Positions 51,197 to 59,713 of a stretch of 64,000 nucleotides of DNA are shown here, piece after piece; the stretch's first letter is position 1; each line of letters opens with the position of its first letter. The DNA lies in NCBI GenBank assembly GCA_046296655.1, contig JBKBLE010000003.1, positions 71,171-135,170 of the forward strand, given 5' to 3'. Source of the stretch: Cloacibacterium sp046296655. GTDB lineage: Bacteria; Bacteroidota; Bacteroidia; Flavobacteriales; Weeksellaceae. A program made the translations under genes and the position numbers. The notes under the pieces were generated by a model. It saw only the letters and a program-made list of their open reading frames with translations, made no database searches and was not told where the DNA came from.

Positions 51197-53392
51197 TTAT
51201 CTAGTGAATAATAATTCTCTGTATTTTGTGAGTGGCCAAAGCTCATCATCTACCATCATTTCTAATGCGTCTGATGCTTCCCTAATTTTATCAAACAATG
51301 GCTTCACTTCGTTACAATAGGCTTCTGCCTGTTTCTGCGAGTTGGTAGTAGATTTAGCCTTATCTTTCGCTTTTAACAACTCTTCTACTCCTAACTTAAT
51401 AATAGAAACGTTTTCAGAAATCTGAGTTATTAAACTCATTTGTTCTTTTGCCAAAGCTTTGAATTCTTTATCTCCGAAAATTTCTTTTAATCCTTTTACA
51501 TTGTCTATCAATCTGTTCTGATAGTTTAATGCAGCTGGAATGATGTGATTTCTAGCAATATCTGCCAAAACTCTAGCTTCAATATCAATTACAGTAGAAT
51601 ATTTTTCTAACTTAATTTCGTTTCTAGCTTTTACTTCTACATGAGAGAAAACGCCCATTTCTTCGTAAAGTTTAACGAATTTTTTGTCCATTTCTCTTTC
51701 TAAAGCTTCTGGAGTAGTTTTAAGGTTAGATAAACCTCTTTTCTGTGCTTCTTTTGCCCAGTCATCAGAATATCCATCACCTTCGAACAAGATGTTTTTC
51801 GATTGTTTGATGTATTCTCTTAACACATTGAAAATAGCTTCATCTTTTTTAAGGCCTTTCTCAATTAAAGCATCTACTTCTTTTTTAAATTCTTTTAATT
51901 GTTTTGCAGCGATGGTATTCATTACCGTCATAGATTCTGCACAGTTTGCAGAAGAACCTACTGCTCTAATTTCAAATTTATTTCCTGTAAATGCAAAAGG
52001 CGAAGTTCTGTTTCTATCTGTATTGTCTAATAAAATTTCTGGAATTTTACCTACTACATTTAGTTTTAATTCTGTCTTTTCTTCTGGAGAAAGTTTACCA
52101 TTAGTTACTTTTTCTAATTCAGAAAGTACACTGTATAATTGTGAACCGATGAAAACAGAAATAATTGCTGGTGGCGCTTCGTTTGCTCCTAATCTGTGGT
52201 CATTACTTGCAGAAGCAAAACTTGCTCTTAATAAATCTGCATATTCATGAACCGCTTTAATCGTATTCACGAAGAAAGTTAAAAACTGTAAGTTTTTCTT
52301 AGGATTTTTCCCAGGACTCAATAAATTTTCGCCAGTATCTGTAGAAAGTGACCAGTTATTGTGTTTTCCACTTCCGTTTACTCCAGCAAATGGTTTTTCG
52401 TGTAGTAAAATATGGAAATGGTGTTTGTGAGCTACTCTTGCCATTACATCCATTAATAATGAATTGTGGTCTACAGCTACGTTTGCTTCTTCAAACATCG
52501 GAGCCAACTCAAATTGGTTTGGAGCAACTTCATTATGTCTAGTTGTAACAGGAATTCCCAATTTCATACATTCTATTTCTAGTTCCTTCATAAAATTCAT
52601 TACTCTAGTAGGAATAGAACCGAAGTAATGATCATCTAACTGTTGACCTTTTGCAGGAGAATGTCCTAACAATGTTTTACCAGTTAATACTAAGTCTGGT
52701 CTTGATTGATATAATGCAGAGTCAACTAAAAAGTATTCTTGTTCCCAACCTAAAGTAGGAATCACCTTTGTTACATTTTTGTCAAAATATTGCATTACTT
52801 CTGTAGCCGCTTCGTCTACAGCATGTAAAGCTCTTAATAATGGTGCTTTATAATCTAATGTTTCACCTGTATAAGAAATAAAAATAGAAGGAATACAAAG
52901 TGTAGTTCCCATTATAAAAGCTGGAGAAGTAGGATCCCAAGCTGTATAACCTCTCGCTTCGAAAGTATTTCTAATTCCACCATTTGGGAAAGAAGAAGCG
53001 TCTGGTTCTTGCTGAATAAGCATTCCACCATTAAATCTTTCGATAGCTCTTCCCCCTTCAATTGGAGTAAAAAATGAATCGTGCTTTTCTGCAGTAGCTC
53101 CTGTTAATGGCTGAAACCAGTGAGTGTAGTGAGTCACTCCTTTAGACATAGCCCAATCTTTCATTGCTACAGCAACCTGATCTGCGATATGTCTTTGGAT
53201 TTTTGTTCCTTTTCTTATAGCATCTAAGATAGACTGAAATGCTTCTTTGGTTAAATATTCTCTCATGGTTTCTTCAGAGAAAACATTTTCGCAATACAAT
53301 TCTGATAATTTCGCAGGAACTTCTACGTGATTATCTTTTCTAAAGTTTTTAAAAGGAAGCGTTTCTAACGCTTTAAATCTTAATGTTGACAT
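51197..53392 (-). CDS. glnN: Glutamine synthetase type III
   Basis: 731 residues, the size of GSIII (GlnN), about 260 longer than GSI. It makes glutamine from glutamate, ammonia and ATP. Seen: the N-terminal FRKDNHVEVPAKLSELY, GWEQEYFLVD (metal-binding Glu, about 216), the substrate loop GVNGSGKHNNWS (about 340), ANEAPPAIISVF and RNRTSPFAFTGNKFEIRAVG. A GSIII-specific C-terminal helical region follows. Divergent from the DUF6909-like gene across a 312-bp region with a palindrome. Confidence 0.97.
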   Translation of the reverse strand: MSTLRFKALETLPFKNFRKDNHVEVPAKLSELYCENVFSEETMREYLTKEAFQSILDAIRKGTKIQRHIADQVAVAMKDWAMSKGVTHYTHWFQPLTGATAEKHDSFFTPIEGGRAIERFNGGMLIQQEPDASSFPNGGIRNTFEARGYTAWDPTSPAFIMGTTLCIPSIFISYTGETLDYKAPLLRALHAVDEAATEVMQYFDKNVTKVIPTLGWEQEYFLVDSALYQSRPDLVLTGKTLLGHSPAKGQQLDDHYFGSIPTRVMNFMKELEIECMKLGIPVTTRHNEVAPNQFELAPMFEEANVAVDHNSLLMDVMARVAHKHHFHILLHEKPFAGVNGSGKHNNWSLSTDTGENLLSPGKNPKKNLQFLTFFVNTIKAVHEYADLLRASFASASNDHRLGANEAPPAIISVFIGSQLYSVLSELEKVTNGKLSPEEKTELKLNVVGKIPEILLDNTDRNRTSPFAFTGNKFEIRAVGSSANCAESMTVMNTIAAKQLKEFKKEVDALIEKGLKKDEAIFNVLREYIKQSKNILFEGDGYSDDWAKEAQKRGLSNLKTTPEALEREMDKKFVKLYEEMGVFSHVEVKARNEIKLEKYSTVIDIEARVLADIARNHIIPAALNYQNRLIDNVKGLKEIFGDKEFKALAKEQMSLITQISENVSIIKLGVEELLKAKDKAKSTTNSQKQAEAYCNEVKPLFDKIREASDALEMMVDDELWPLTKYRELLFTR

Positions 53393-53704
53393 ATAGGTGT
53401 TAAAATTTTCAGCAAATTTAATTAAAAAAATCGAAACTTTTATAAAACACCCCTAAAATTTTAAGGGTATTTTTAAATTTTACATAGTTTTTTTGAATAG
53501 CAAATCAATAAATCCGATAACTTAAATCTATTTTAATGTAAAATTAATCTTGGCTTATCCTTTTATTCATACCTTAGAGAAACAAAATCATTTTGAACAA
53601 AAAGAAACTTAAACATCTCAAAATCAATACAATTAAGTACTCTTATCATAAATTCAAAATAAAAGTTGTATCTTTGTAGACTTTTTTTTAAAAACAAAAT
53701 ATAT
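53393..53704. promoter_or_regulatory. 312-bp divergent promoter region glnN / DUF6909-like gene
   Basis: Minus-strand -7 box TAAATTTG (53414-53421) for glnN; plus-strand TATCTTTG (53669-53676) for the rightward gene, 28 bases before its ATG. A 20-bp palindrome, ACCC-c-TAAAATTTTA-a-GGGT (53449-53468), lies about 40-58 bases upstream of the expected glnN transcription start, where a regulator could bind. The middle (53480-53640) is AT-rich with nothing clear. Confidence 0.5.
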
Positions 53705-55393
53705 ATGGCAAATTCTAGAGCAAGAGAAACAACAGAAGCAATCGAAAGAATTTATGTCTCTATGAGACATTTGTTTTACAGAGGATTTTTTAAACCTTCA
53801 GGAGTTTCGGGTGATAGCCTTAGAAGCCTTCTAAAATTCATCAATCCAGAAATCTACGGAACCATGAATGTTCCTAATAAAGTAGAACTAGATGGTTTAT
53901 TATATGTATTAGACAGATTACCAGAAGGTATAGAAGAATGCGCATTTATTCACCTTACTTCAGACGAAGGTTTTGACAAAGGAAGTTTTGAACCAATAGT
54001 TCCTAAAAAACGTAGAAGAAATTGCTATAGAATAGATGAACACCAAATGAACATAGAAGTTCTACTCGGTCGTTCAGAAATTTATGATATTCTTACTCAC
54101 CTTACCTTTTTATATATAGAAGCAGACAAAATAAGAAACATTGCTTTCTTAATCGATGAAGACGGAGAACCAAAACGTTCTTGGAAAATTATTGAACAAG
54201 TAGCAAAAGGTGAGAAAAAATTCAGCAGAAAAGAAAAAGAAGTAGCACTTATTCATCTTTCTTCACTTTTGGGAAGAACTTTCGAAGAAACGCTTAATGC
54301 TTATAATAAATTCGGCGAAGACAACAATCCTGATAGACTTTTCAAAATTATTTATCACTTAGGAAAAGTAAGTTTTGACGACTTGAAACAAGTGAGAGAA
54401 AGAGAAATTCATTTCAGTGCGATTTTAAAAGAAAGAGTTGGGCATCATTATTTCGGTGAAAAATGGGCAAATCACGTAAAAAAAGTTCTAGGAGATAACA
54501 ATTTATTAAACAGACCTTTACATATTATTTCTGCGAATATGCACTCGGTGAAAAACATGCTTTTTGCCAATGACGCATTGAAGAAAAAGAATACTAAAGA
54601 TGTAGATTATTCACTTTACGAAGAAATTTCTAACAAAAAGGAACTTAGAGACAAAGTTCTGGAATATGCAATTTCTAAAGAAATGATTTACATAGATGAT
54701 AATTCTGGTAGTAACATAGATGTACAGTTGATTGATTTATCAAAAGTTGACCTTAAAAACACTCCATTTGCTAATTCTGGTTACAAAGGAGATGATGTTT
54801 TAATGGTTTTCGATTACGCTTTCGGTGAACAAGCTTATGAAGTGATGGATGAGTTGTTAAGACCATTCGAATACGAAGGAAATGTGTACACCATGAATGT
54901 AAAATCTATTTCTATCATGGGTAAAGCCGGAATTCTTACCGGTAAAAAAGGAGATATTATGATTCCTACTTCTCACATTTTCGAAGGAACTGCAGATAAT
55001 TATCCATTTGAAAACGCTTTGAAATTAGAAGATTTCCAAGATGAAGAATTAAGAGCTTTCGAAGGAAGCATGATTACTGTTCTAGGAACTTCTCTTCAGA
55101 ATAAAGATATTTTAACCTATTTCATGACCACTTCTTGGAAATCCATCGGTCTAGAAATGGAAGGAGCTCATTACCAAAAAGCCATTCAAGTAGCTTCTAA
55201 AATCAGAAAACACATTTCAGAAGATTTATTTGTAATGTATGCGTATTACGCTTCTGATAATCCATTAGAAACAGGTTCTACCCTTTCTTCAGGCGGATTA
55301 GGATTAACGGGTGTAAAACCTACTTATTTAATCACGTTAAGAATTTTAGAAAAGATTTTACAATCTTCTGCTAAAAACAAGACAAAGAAGTAA
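53705..55393 (+). CDS. DUF6909-like protein with nucleoside phosphorylase-like C-terminus
   Basis: 562 residues from the ATG at 53705; the longer frame from 53666 would start upstream of the -7 box. The N-terminal half (MANSRARETTEAIERIYVSM..., with a KKRRRN patch) matches a Bacteroidota-only family I know as DUF6909. The C-terminal part has GKAGILTGKKGDIMIPTSH (about 406-424) and IGLEMEGAHYQ (about 481-491), which resemble the phosphate/base-binding and the M-E-(G/A) ribose-binding motifs of the PNP/MTAN superfamily. That link is inference. Function unknown. Confidence 0.72.
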   Translation: MANSRARETTEAIERIYVSMRHLFYRGFFKPSGVSGDSLRSLLKFINPEIYGTMNVPNKVELDGLLYVLDRLPEGIEECAFIHLTSDEGFDKGSFEPIVPKKRRRNCYRIDEHQMNIEVLLGRSEIYDILTHLTFLYIEADKIRNIAFLIDEDGEPKRSWKIIEQVAKGEKKFSRKEKEVALIHLSSLLGRTFEETLNAYNKFGEDNNPDRLFKIIYHLGKVSFDDLKQVREREIHFSAILKERVGHHYFGEKWANHVKKVLGDNNLLNRPLHIISANMHSVKNMLFANDALKKKNTKDVDYSLYEEISNKKELRDKVLEYAISKEMIYIDDNSGSNIDVQLIDLSKVDLKNTPFANSGYKGDDVLMVFDYAFGEQAYEVMDELLRPFEYEGNVYTMNVKSISIMGKAGILTGKKGDIMIPTSHIFEGTADNYPFENALKLEDFQDEELRAFEGSMITVLGTSLQNKDILTYFMTTSWKSIGLEMEGAHYQKAIQVASKIRKHISEDLFVMYAYYASDNPLETGSTLSSGGLGLTGVKPTYLITLRILEKILQSSAKNKTKK

Positions 55394-55411
55394 AAATCAT
55401 AAACTTTTAAT

Positions 55412-55450
55412 AAAATCCTTCCAAACTTTGCTTTTGGAAGGATTTTTATT
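55412..55450 (+). terminator. Intrinsic terminator
   Basis: AAAATCCTTCCAAA pairs with TTTGGAAGGATTTT around CTTTGCT, followed by TATTTA. Confidence 0.88.
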
Positions 55451-55475
55451 TAATATAGCAGTCTAAAATTTGATT

Positions 55476-55483
55476 TATCTTTG
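55476..55483 (+). promoter_or_regulatory. -7 box for the M1 peptidase gene
   Basis: TATCTTTG, exact TAnnTTTG, 14 bases before the ATG at 55498. Confidence 0.6.
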
Positions 55484-55497
55484 AAAAAATTTATGAT

Positions 55498-57339
55498 ATG
55501 AAGAATAGACTCGTTGCTATATTTTCTTTAATCGTAGGATTAATTACAGCACAACAACAAGCTTACTACCAACAAGAAGCTTCTTACAAAATGGAAATCG
55601 ATGTAGATGCTGCTAACTTTTCTTATCACGGTAACCAAGAAATAAAATATACCAATAATTCTCCTGATGAACTTTCAGTAGTGTACTTTCACTTGTATTG
55701 GAATGCTTTTAAACCTAATTCTTTGATGGATCAAAGAGTGCAAAACCAAGGAAAAAATGCAGATAGTAGATTAACTGAATTCGGAAATTCTAAATTAGCT
55801 TCTATTCCTAAAAACGAAGAAGGTTCACAAACCGTAAACTGGATTAAACAAAACGGAAAACTTCTAAAATTTGAAGTTCAAGAAACCATTATGAAGGTTT
55901 ACCTCAACGAAAAAATAAAACCAAACTCTACCACCACTTTTACGATGGATTGGGATTCTGTAGTTCCTAAACAAATCCGTAGAAGCGGCAGAAATAACAG
56001 AGAAGGCGTAGATATGACCATGACGCAATGGTTCCCAAAACTAGCAGAATATGATTATGATGGTTGGGCAACTTTTGATTATGTAGGCAGAGAATTTCAC
56101 GCTCCTTTTTCTAATTTTGATGTAACCATAAAGATTGATAAAGAATATGTAGTTGGCGCAGGTGGCGTTTTAGAAAATCCTACAGAAGTAAAAGGCTACA
56201 CCGAAAATCCTACGATAAAAACAGATAAAAACGACAAGGCAACTTGGCGTTTTACCGCAAAAAATATTTTAGATTTTGCTTGGGCTGCAGATAAAGACTA
56301 TTCTGTAGAAACCTTCATCGTTCCAGATGGACCAAAAGTGAATTTTGTCTACCAAAAATCTGAAAAAACACAATTTTGGAGCGAAGCACAACCTTACATT
56401 ACCAAATTTTTCCAATTAATGAATGCCACTTTTGGCAGATACGTTTACCCTACTTATAGCTTTATACAAGGCGGAGATGGCGGAATGGAATACGGAATGT
56501 GTACCATGATTCTCGGCGAAGCTAGAAGTTTAGAAAATTTATTAGGATTGATGATTCACGAAGGAGCGCACTCTTGGTATCAGCAAATGCTTGCCACCAA
56601 TGAAAGTACAAAACCTTGGTTAGATGAAGGTTTTACCAGTTATGCTGAAGATTTCGTGATGAATGCACTTTTCCCTAAAGATGACATGCCAAATCCTTTT
56701 TACAATGCAATTCAGTCCTATGTAAGATTTGTAAAATCTGGCAAAGAAGAACCTGCAGTTTGGTTAGCAGACCATCACGATAACGGAACAGCTTATACCG
56801 TGGCTTCTTACACTAAAGGCGAATTGTTCTTAGTAGAATTAGGATACATTGTGGGCGAAGAAAATTTATCTAAAATTTTGAAAAAATATTACCAAGACTG
56901 GAACCTTAAACATCCTACTGATAGAGATTTTCTCCACATTGCTCAACAAATTTCTGGTATGGATTTGAAATGGTTCCATCATTATTGGATTAACACTACC
57001 AAAACCATAGATTACGCGATAAAAGATGTAAAATACAATGATGATTCTACTACAATTACCCTAGTAAACAACGGTGAAGTTCCTATGCCCATTGATTTTA
57101 GCATTTTTACAAAAGACAAAAAAACGGTGAACTATCACATTCCGCTGAATATGATGAGAACTCCTAAAACCAAAGATTATTTTGGAGATTTCCAAACCTT
57201 AAACTATTGGAACTGGACTACCAAAGAATACACTTTGACCATTCCTTACAAAAAATCTGATTTACAAATTTTAGGAATAGATTTCTCACAAAGATTGGCA
57301 GATGTAAACCCCGAAAATAATTTTTTAGAAGTGAAATAA
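55498..57339 (+). CDS. Secreted M1 family metallopeptidase
   Basis: 613 residues with a signal peptide (to about residue 19, ...LITAQ). Zinc site HEGAH (His354, Glu355, His358) with the third ligand Glu377 exactly 18 residues on in LDEGF, the gluzincin HExxH-x18-E spacing. The usual GAMEN exopeptidase motif appears as GGMEYGM. It is likely an aminopeptidase in the periplasm or envelope. There is no T9SS domain at the C-terminus. Single gene. Confidence 0.93.
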   Translation: MKNRLVAIFSLIVGLITAQQQAYYQQEASYKMEIDVDAANFSYHGNQEIKYTNNSPDELSVVYFHLYWNAFKPNSLMDQRVQNQGKNADSRLTEFGNSKLASIPKNEEGSQTVNWIKQNGKLLKFEVQETIMKVYLNEKIKPNSTTTFTMDWDSVVPKQIRRSGRNNREGVDMTMTQWFPKLAEYDYDGWATFDYVGREFHAPFSNFDVTIKIDKEYVVGAGGVLENPTEVKGYTENPTIKTDKNDKATWRFTAKNILDFAWAADKDYSVETFIVPDGPKVNFVYQKSEKTQFWSEAQPYITKFFQLMNATFGRYVYPTYSFIQGGDGGMEYGMCTMILGEARSLENLLGLMIHEGAHSWYQQMLATNESTKPWLDEGFTSYAEDFVMNALFPKDDMPNPFYNAIQSYVRFVKSGKEEPAVWLADHHDNGTAYTVASYTKGELFLVELGYIVGEENLSKILKKYYQDWNLKHPTDRDFLHIAQQISGMDLKWFHHYWINTTKTIDYAIKDVKYNDDSTTITLVNNGEVPMPIDFSIFTKDKKTVNYHIPLNMMRTPKTKDYFGDFQTLNYWNWTTKEYTLTIPYKKSDLQILGIDFSQRLADVNPENNFLEVK

Positions 57340-57367
57340 AAGTTGAGAAATTTCTCAACTTTTTTTA
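57338..57367 (+). terminator. Terminator after the M1 peptidase gene
   Basis: A perfect palindrome with AAAAGTTGAG/CTCAACTTTT arms around AAATTT, followed by T. Confidence 0.85.
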
Positions 57368-57414
57368 TGCAGAAAATGCTTAACTTTCGGCTCTAATTTT
57401 TCTTTTAAAAATCA

Positions 57415-58173
57415 ATGACGAGCATTGTAATAAACATTGGCAACACCAATATTAGATTTGGCCATTTTATTGATGGTAAATGTGATGTTTCTTGGATTAT
57501 TAACACCAAACCTTACGGAACCCGAGACGAACTTTTCGCCCAATTTTCTATGCTGTACCAAACGTACAATGTAGATGTAGAAAAGGTAGATAAAATCATT
57601 ATTGGCTCTGTGGTCCCTCAGCTTACACACATTATCAGCAGTGCTTTGTATAAAATTCACGGGATAGAAGCGATAGTGGTAGATAGAAAAACGCACTCTC
57701 CTATTCATCACAAGTCCAATCAAATGGGAACTGATATTTTTGCCAATTTAGTGGCGGCTCATTTTCTCTATCCCAACAAAAAGAAAATTATTCTAGATTT
57801 TGGAACTGCGCTTACTGCAAGTTGTGTAGCAGAAGACGGAGAAGTTTTGGGCGTAATCATCGCTCCAGGAATTATCACTTCTCTTAATTCTTTGGTAAAA
57901 CAAACCGCACAACTACCTGAAATAGAACTTACTAAACCAAAATCTGTTCTGGGACATGATACGGTTTCTTGTATGACTTCGGGGATGGTTTATGGATTCC
58001 TAGGAATGGTAGAAGGTTTTATCGACCGTATAAATGAAGAAGTAAACGATAAATGTTTCGTGATTGCAACAGGTGGTGTTTCTCATGTTTATCAACCTTT
58101 GACTAATAAAATAGACATCGCCGATAAATTACACACTCTAAAAGGTCTTTATTTCCTAGGGAAAGACAAATAA
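57415..58173 (+). CDS. coaX: Type III pantothenate kinase CoaX
   Basis: 252 residues. INIGNTNIRFGHF at the start (phosphate loop), DFGTALTASCVAEDGEVLG (about 124-142) and APGIITSLNSL, then ATGGVSHV near the C-terminus. It performs the first step of CoA synthesis, needs a monovalent cation and is not feedback-inhibited. A near-consensus box TAACTTTC (57381-57388) is upstream. It ends before a structured repeat element. Confidence 0.95.
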   Translation: MTSIVINIGNTNIRFGHFIDGKCDVSWIINTKPYGTRDELFAQFSMLYQTYNVDVEKVDKIIIGSVVPQLTHIISSALYKIHGIEAIVVDRKTHSPIHHKSNQMGTDIFANLVAAHFLYPNKKKIILDFGTALTASCVAEDGEVLGVIIAPGIITSLNSLVKQTAQLPEIELTKPKSVLGHDTVSCMTSGMVYGFLGMVEGFIDRINEEVNDKCFVIATGGVSHVYQPLTNKIDIADKLHTLKGLYFLGKDK

Positions 58174-58232
58174 TTTCAAAAAAATTGTAGAATTTTCTTT
58201 TGTGGAAAACTGTATTTTTTAGACGAAATCTC

Positions 58233-58313
58233 GCAGCCCGACTTGAGTGAAGCTCTTTTTACGAAACGCAGTGAAGTAAAAAAGCGGGAACGGAAGGCGG
58301 AAAAGCTGCCCAA
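58233..58313 (-). repeat. Structured repeat element, copy A
   Basis: Outer arms GCAGC (58233-58237) and GCTGC (58305-58309); inner stem CTTTTTAC (58255-58262) with GTAAAAAAG (58276-58284); conserved blocks CCCGACTTGAGTG and GGGAACGGAAGG between them; and CCAAAAA at the end next to tadA. It has the same design as copy B (61047-61140), and both lie just after the stop of a leftward gene. Confidence 0.7.
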
Positions 58314-58316
58314 AAA

Positions 58317-58748
58317 TTATCTTTTATTTTTAAAGAAATTTTTCACGATTTCTGAGCATTCATTTTCTAAAATTCCCGAAACAACTTCTGTTTTAGGATG
58401 AAGTTTCACGTTTTGATTGATGAAACCTCGTTTTTCATCTCTCGCACCGATGACTACTTTAGAAATTTGTGACCAAGTTAAAGCTCCTGCACACATTACA
58501 CAAGGCTCTAATGTTACATAAAGAGTACAATCTTTTAAATATTTTCCACCCAAAAAATTAGCCGCAGAAGTAATTGCCTGCATTTCTGCATGCGCAGTCA
58601 CGTCATTTAATTGTTCTGTAAGATTATGACCTCTCGCAATAATTCTATCTTTGAAAACAATGACGCAACCAATAGGAACTTCATCTTTTTCTCTGGCAAT
58701 TTCGGCTTCTTGCAAAGCCTGTTTCATAAAATATTCTGGTGTAAACAT
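58317..58748 (-). CDS. tadA: tRNA adenosine(34) deaminase TadA / cytidine-deaminase-fold protein
   Basis: 143 residues. Zinc/catalytic motifs HAE (His53, Glu55) and PCVMC (Cys83, Cys86), with the C-terminal EVVSGILENECSEIVKNFFK typical of TadA. It converts A34 to inosine in tRNA-Arg(ACG). A guanine-deaminase role cannot be excluded by motif alone, but the tail favours TadA. It shares one base with the upstream gene (ATG at 58746-58748). Confidence 0.93.
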   Translation of the reverse strand: MFTPEYFMKQALQEAEIAREKDEVPIGCVIVFKDRIIARGHNLTEQLNDVTAHAEMQAITSAANFLGGKYLKDCTLYVTLEPCVMCAGALTWSQISKVVIGARDEKRGFINQNVKLHPKTEVVSGILENECSEIVKNFFKNKR

Positions 58749-59350
58749 TACTCTTCTACTACAAATTTTACAGGCAAGACATATTTAAATTTTACATTCA
58801 TTCCTCTTTGAAAAGCACTTTCCCATTTTCCAGTGGTCATTAAAAATGCCAGCAAAGCTAAATCGTTAAATTCTTTCTCCGTACCTTCAACTTTTTCTAT
58901 GTAAAGTGAATGGTCATTTTGAACAATAAAATGGATTTTAGCAGATTTGGTAAAATATTCATCTAAACTATATTGATATTTATTTTTGATAAAATCATGC
59001 ACTTCTTTATATAGAGCGGGAAAACCTTGAGAATAATTCGCTGTTTTATCAGGAATTTCTTGTTGGGCTGCTTCTTGACTTGGACCAATCAATTTTTGAG
59101 TTTCTAAATACGTTTGAACAGCAGAAAAATAATGGTCTAAACGTTCTCTATTATTTTTTCTTCTGCTAAGTAGATTTTGGTAATAAATTTCGCTGATTTC
59201 AGACTCAGATTTTCCTTTAATTTCTTCCTGGCACTTTAGTTTTAGTTGAGTTTCTATGCTGTCATACTTTGCTTTTAGAATTTTTAAAGATTCTAATTGT
59301 TGAGCATTTATCCCACAAGAAAAAAGAAGAAAGAAAAAAAATACTTTCAT
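58748..59350 (-). CDS. Secreted protein with TonB-C-like end, unknown function
   Basis: 200 residues with a signal peptide (MKVFFFFLLFSCGINAQQ). A helical middle (about 20-110) is followed by a C-terminal part (about 130-200: SAKIHFIVQNDHSLYIEKVEG ... VKFKYVLPVKFVVEE) that follows the strand-helix-strand pattern of TonB C-terminal domains. The stop codon region overlaps tadA by one base, so the two are probably cotranscribed. Family not recognised with confidence. Confidence 0.7.
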   Translation of the reverse strand: MKVFFFFLLFSCGINAQQLESLKILKAKYDSIETQLKLKCQEEIKGKSESEISEIYYQNLLSRRKNNRERLDHYFSAVQTYLETQKLIGPSQEAAQQEIPDKTANYSQGFPALYKEVHDFIKNKYQYSLDEYFTKSAKIHFIVQNDHSLYIEKVEGTEKEFNDLALLAFLMTTGKWESAFQRGMNVKFKYVLPVKFVVEE

Positions 59351-59433
59351 TTGTGTTTTGTTATTACAAAAATAACAAATTAAAAATAAACTATAAATTT
59401 GGAAATTTTAAACGTATTAAAAATCTTATAAAC

Positions 59434-59462
59434 AAAAAAAATCTCACATTTCTGCGAGATTT
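59434..59462 (-). terminator. Terminator of the tRNA-Val pair
   Basis: On the minus strand AAATCTCGCA pairs with TGTGAGATTT (one G-T pair) around a GAAA tetraloop, then T5 or more; 10 bases beyond the second tRNA. Confidence 0.88.
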
Positions 59463-59471
59463 CTATTTCCG

Positions 59472-59546
59472 TGGGTCCTGAGGGATTCGAACCCCCGACC
59501 CTCTGGGTGTAAACCAGATGCTCTGAACCAACTGAGCTAAGAACCC
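59472..59546 (-). tRNA. tRNA-Val (anticodon UAC), copy 2
   Basis: 75 nt. Acceptor stem GGGTTCT/AGGACCC, D-arm TAGCTCAGTTGGTTC, anticodon loop TTTACAC giving anticodon TAC, T-arm GGGGGTTCGAATCCC. Identical in sequence to the upstream copy. CCA is not encoded. Confidence 0.95.
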
Positions 59547-59578
59547 GAATTTTTTGAAAAGGTTTCGTTCCTTTTTTG

Positions 59579-59653
59579 TGGGTCCTGAGGGATTCGAACC
59601 CCCGACCCTCTGGGTGTAAACCAGATGCTCTGAACCAACTGAGCTAAGAACCC
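59579..59653 (-). tRNA. tRNA-Val (anticodon UAC), copy 1
   Basis: 75 nt with the same cloverleaf as copy 2 and anticodon TAC; 32 bases separate the two. The pair probably arose by tandem duplication and is transcribed as one unit. Confidence 0.95.
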
Positions 59654-59682
59654 TCTTACACGATTTCTCGTTTTGAGTGGTG

Positions 59683-59713
59683 CAAATATACAACTTATTG
59701 CGATTTCTACAAA
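59683..59713 (-). promoter_or_regulatory. Complete Bacteroidota promoter for the tRNA-Val pair
   Basis: On the minus strand TTTG (59710-59713), 19-base spacer, TATATTTG (59683-59690). This is the consensus -33/-7 layout, 29 bases before the first tRNA base, and the -33 box overlaps the end of folC. Confidence 0.72.

Noticed and set aside
51684..52250. 188-codon frame antisense to glnN
   Set aside because: Fully inside glnN, no promoter box or leader; reverse-strand shadow of a long conserved gene.
59463..59693. Open frame of 76 codons on the minus strand
   Set aside because: It is only the two tRNA-Val genes read as protein; the repeated VYTQRVGGSNPSGPT-like text is the tRNA sequence.
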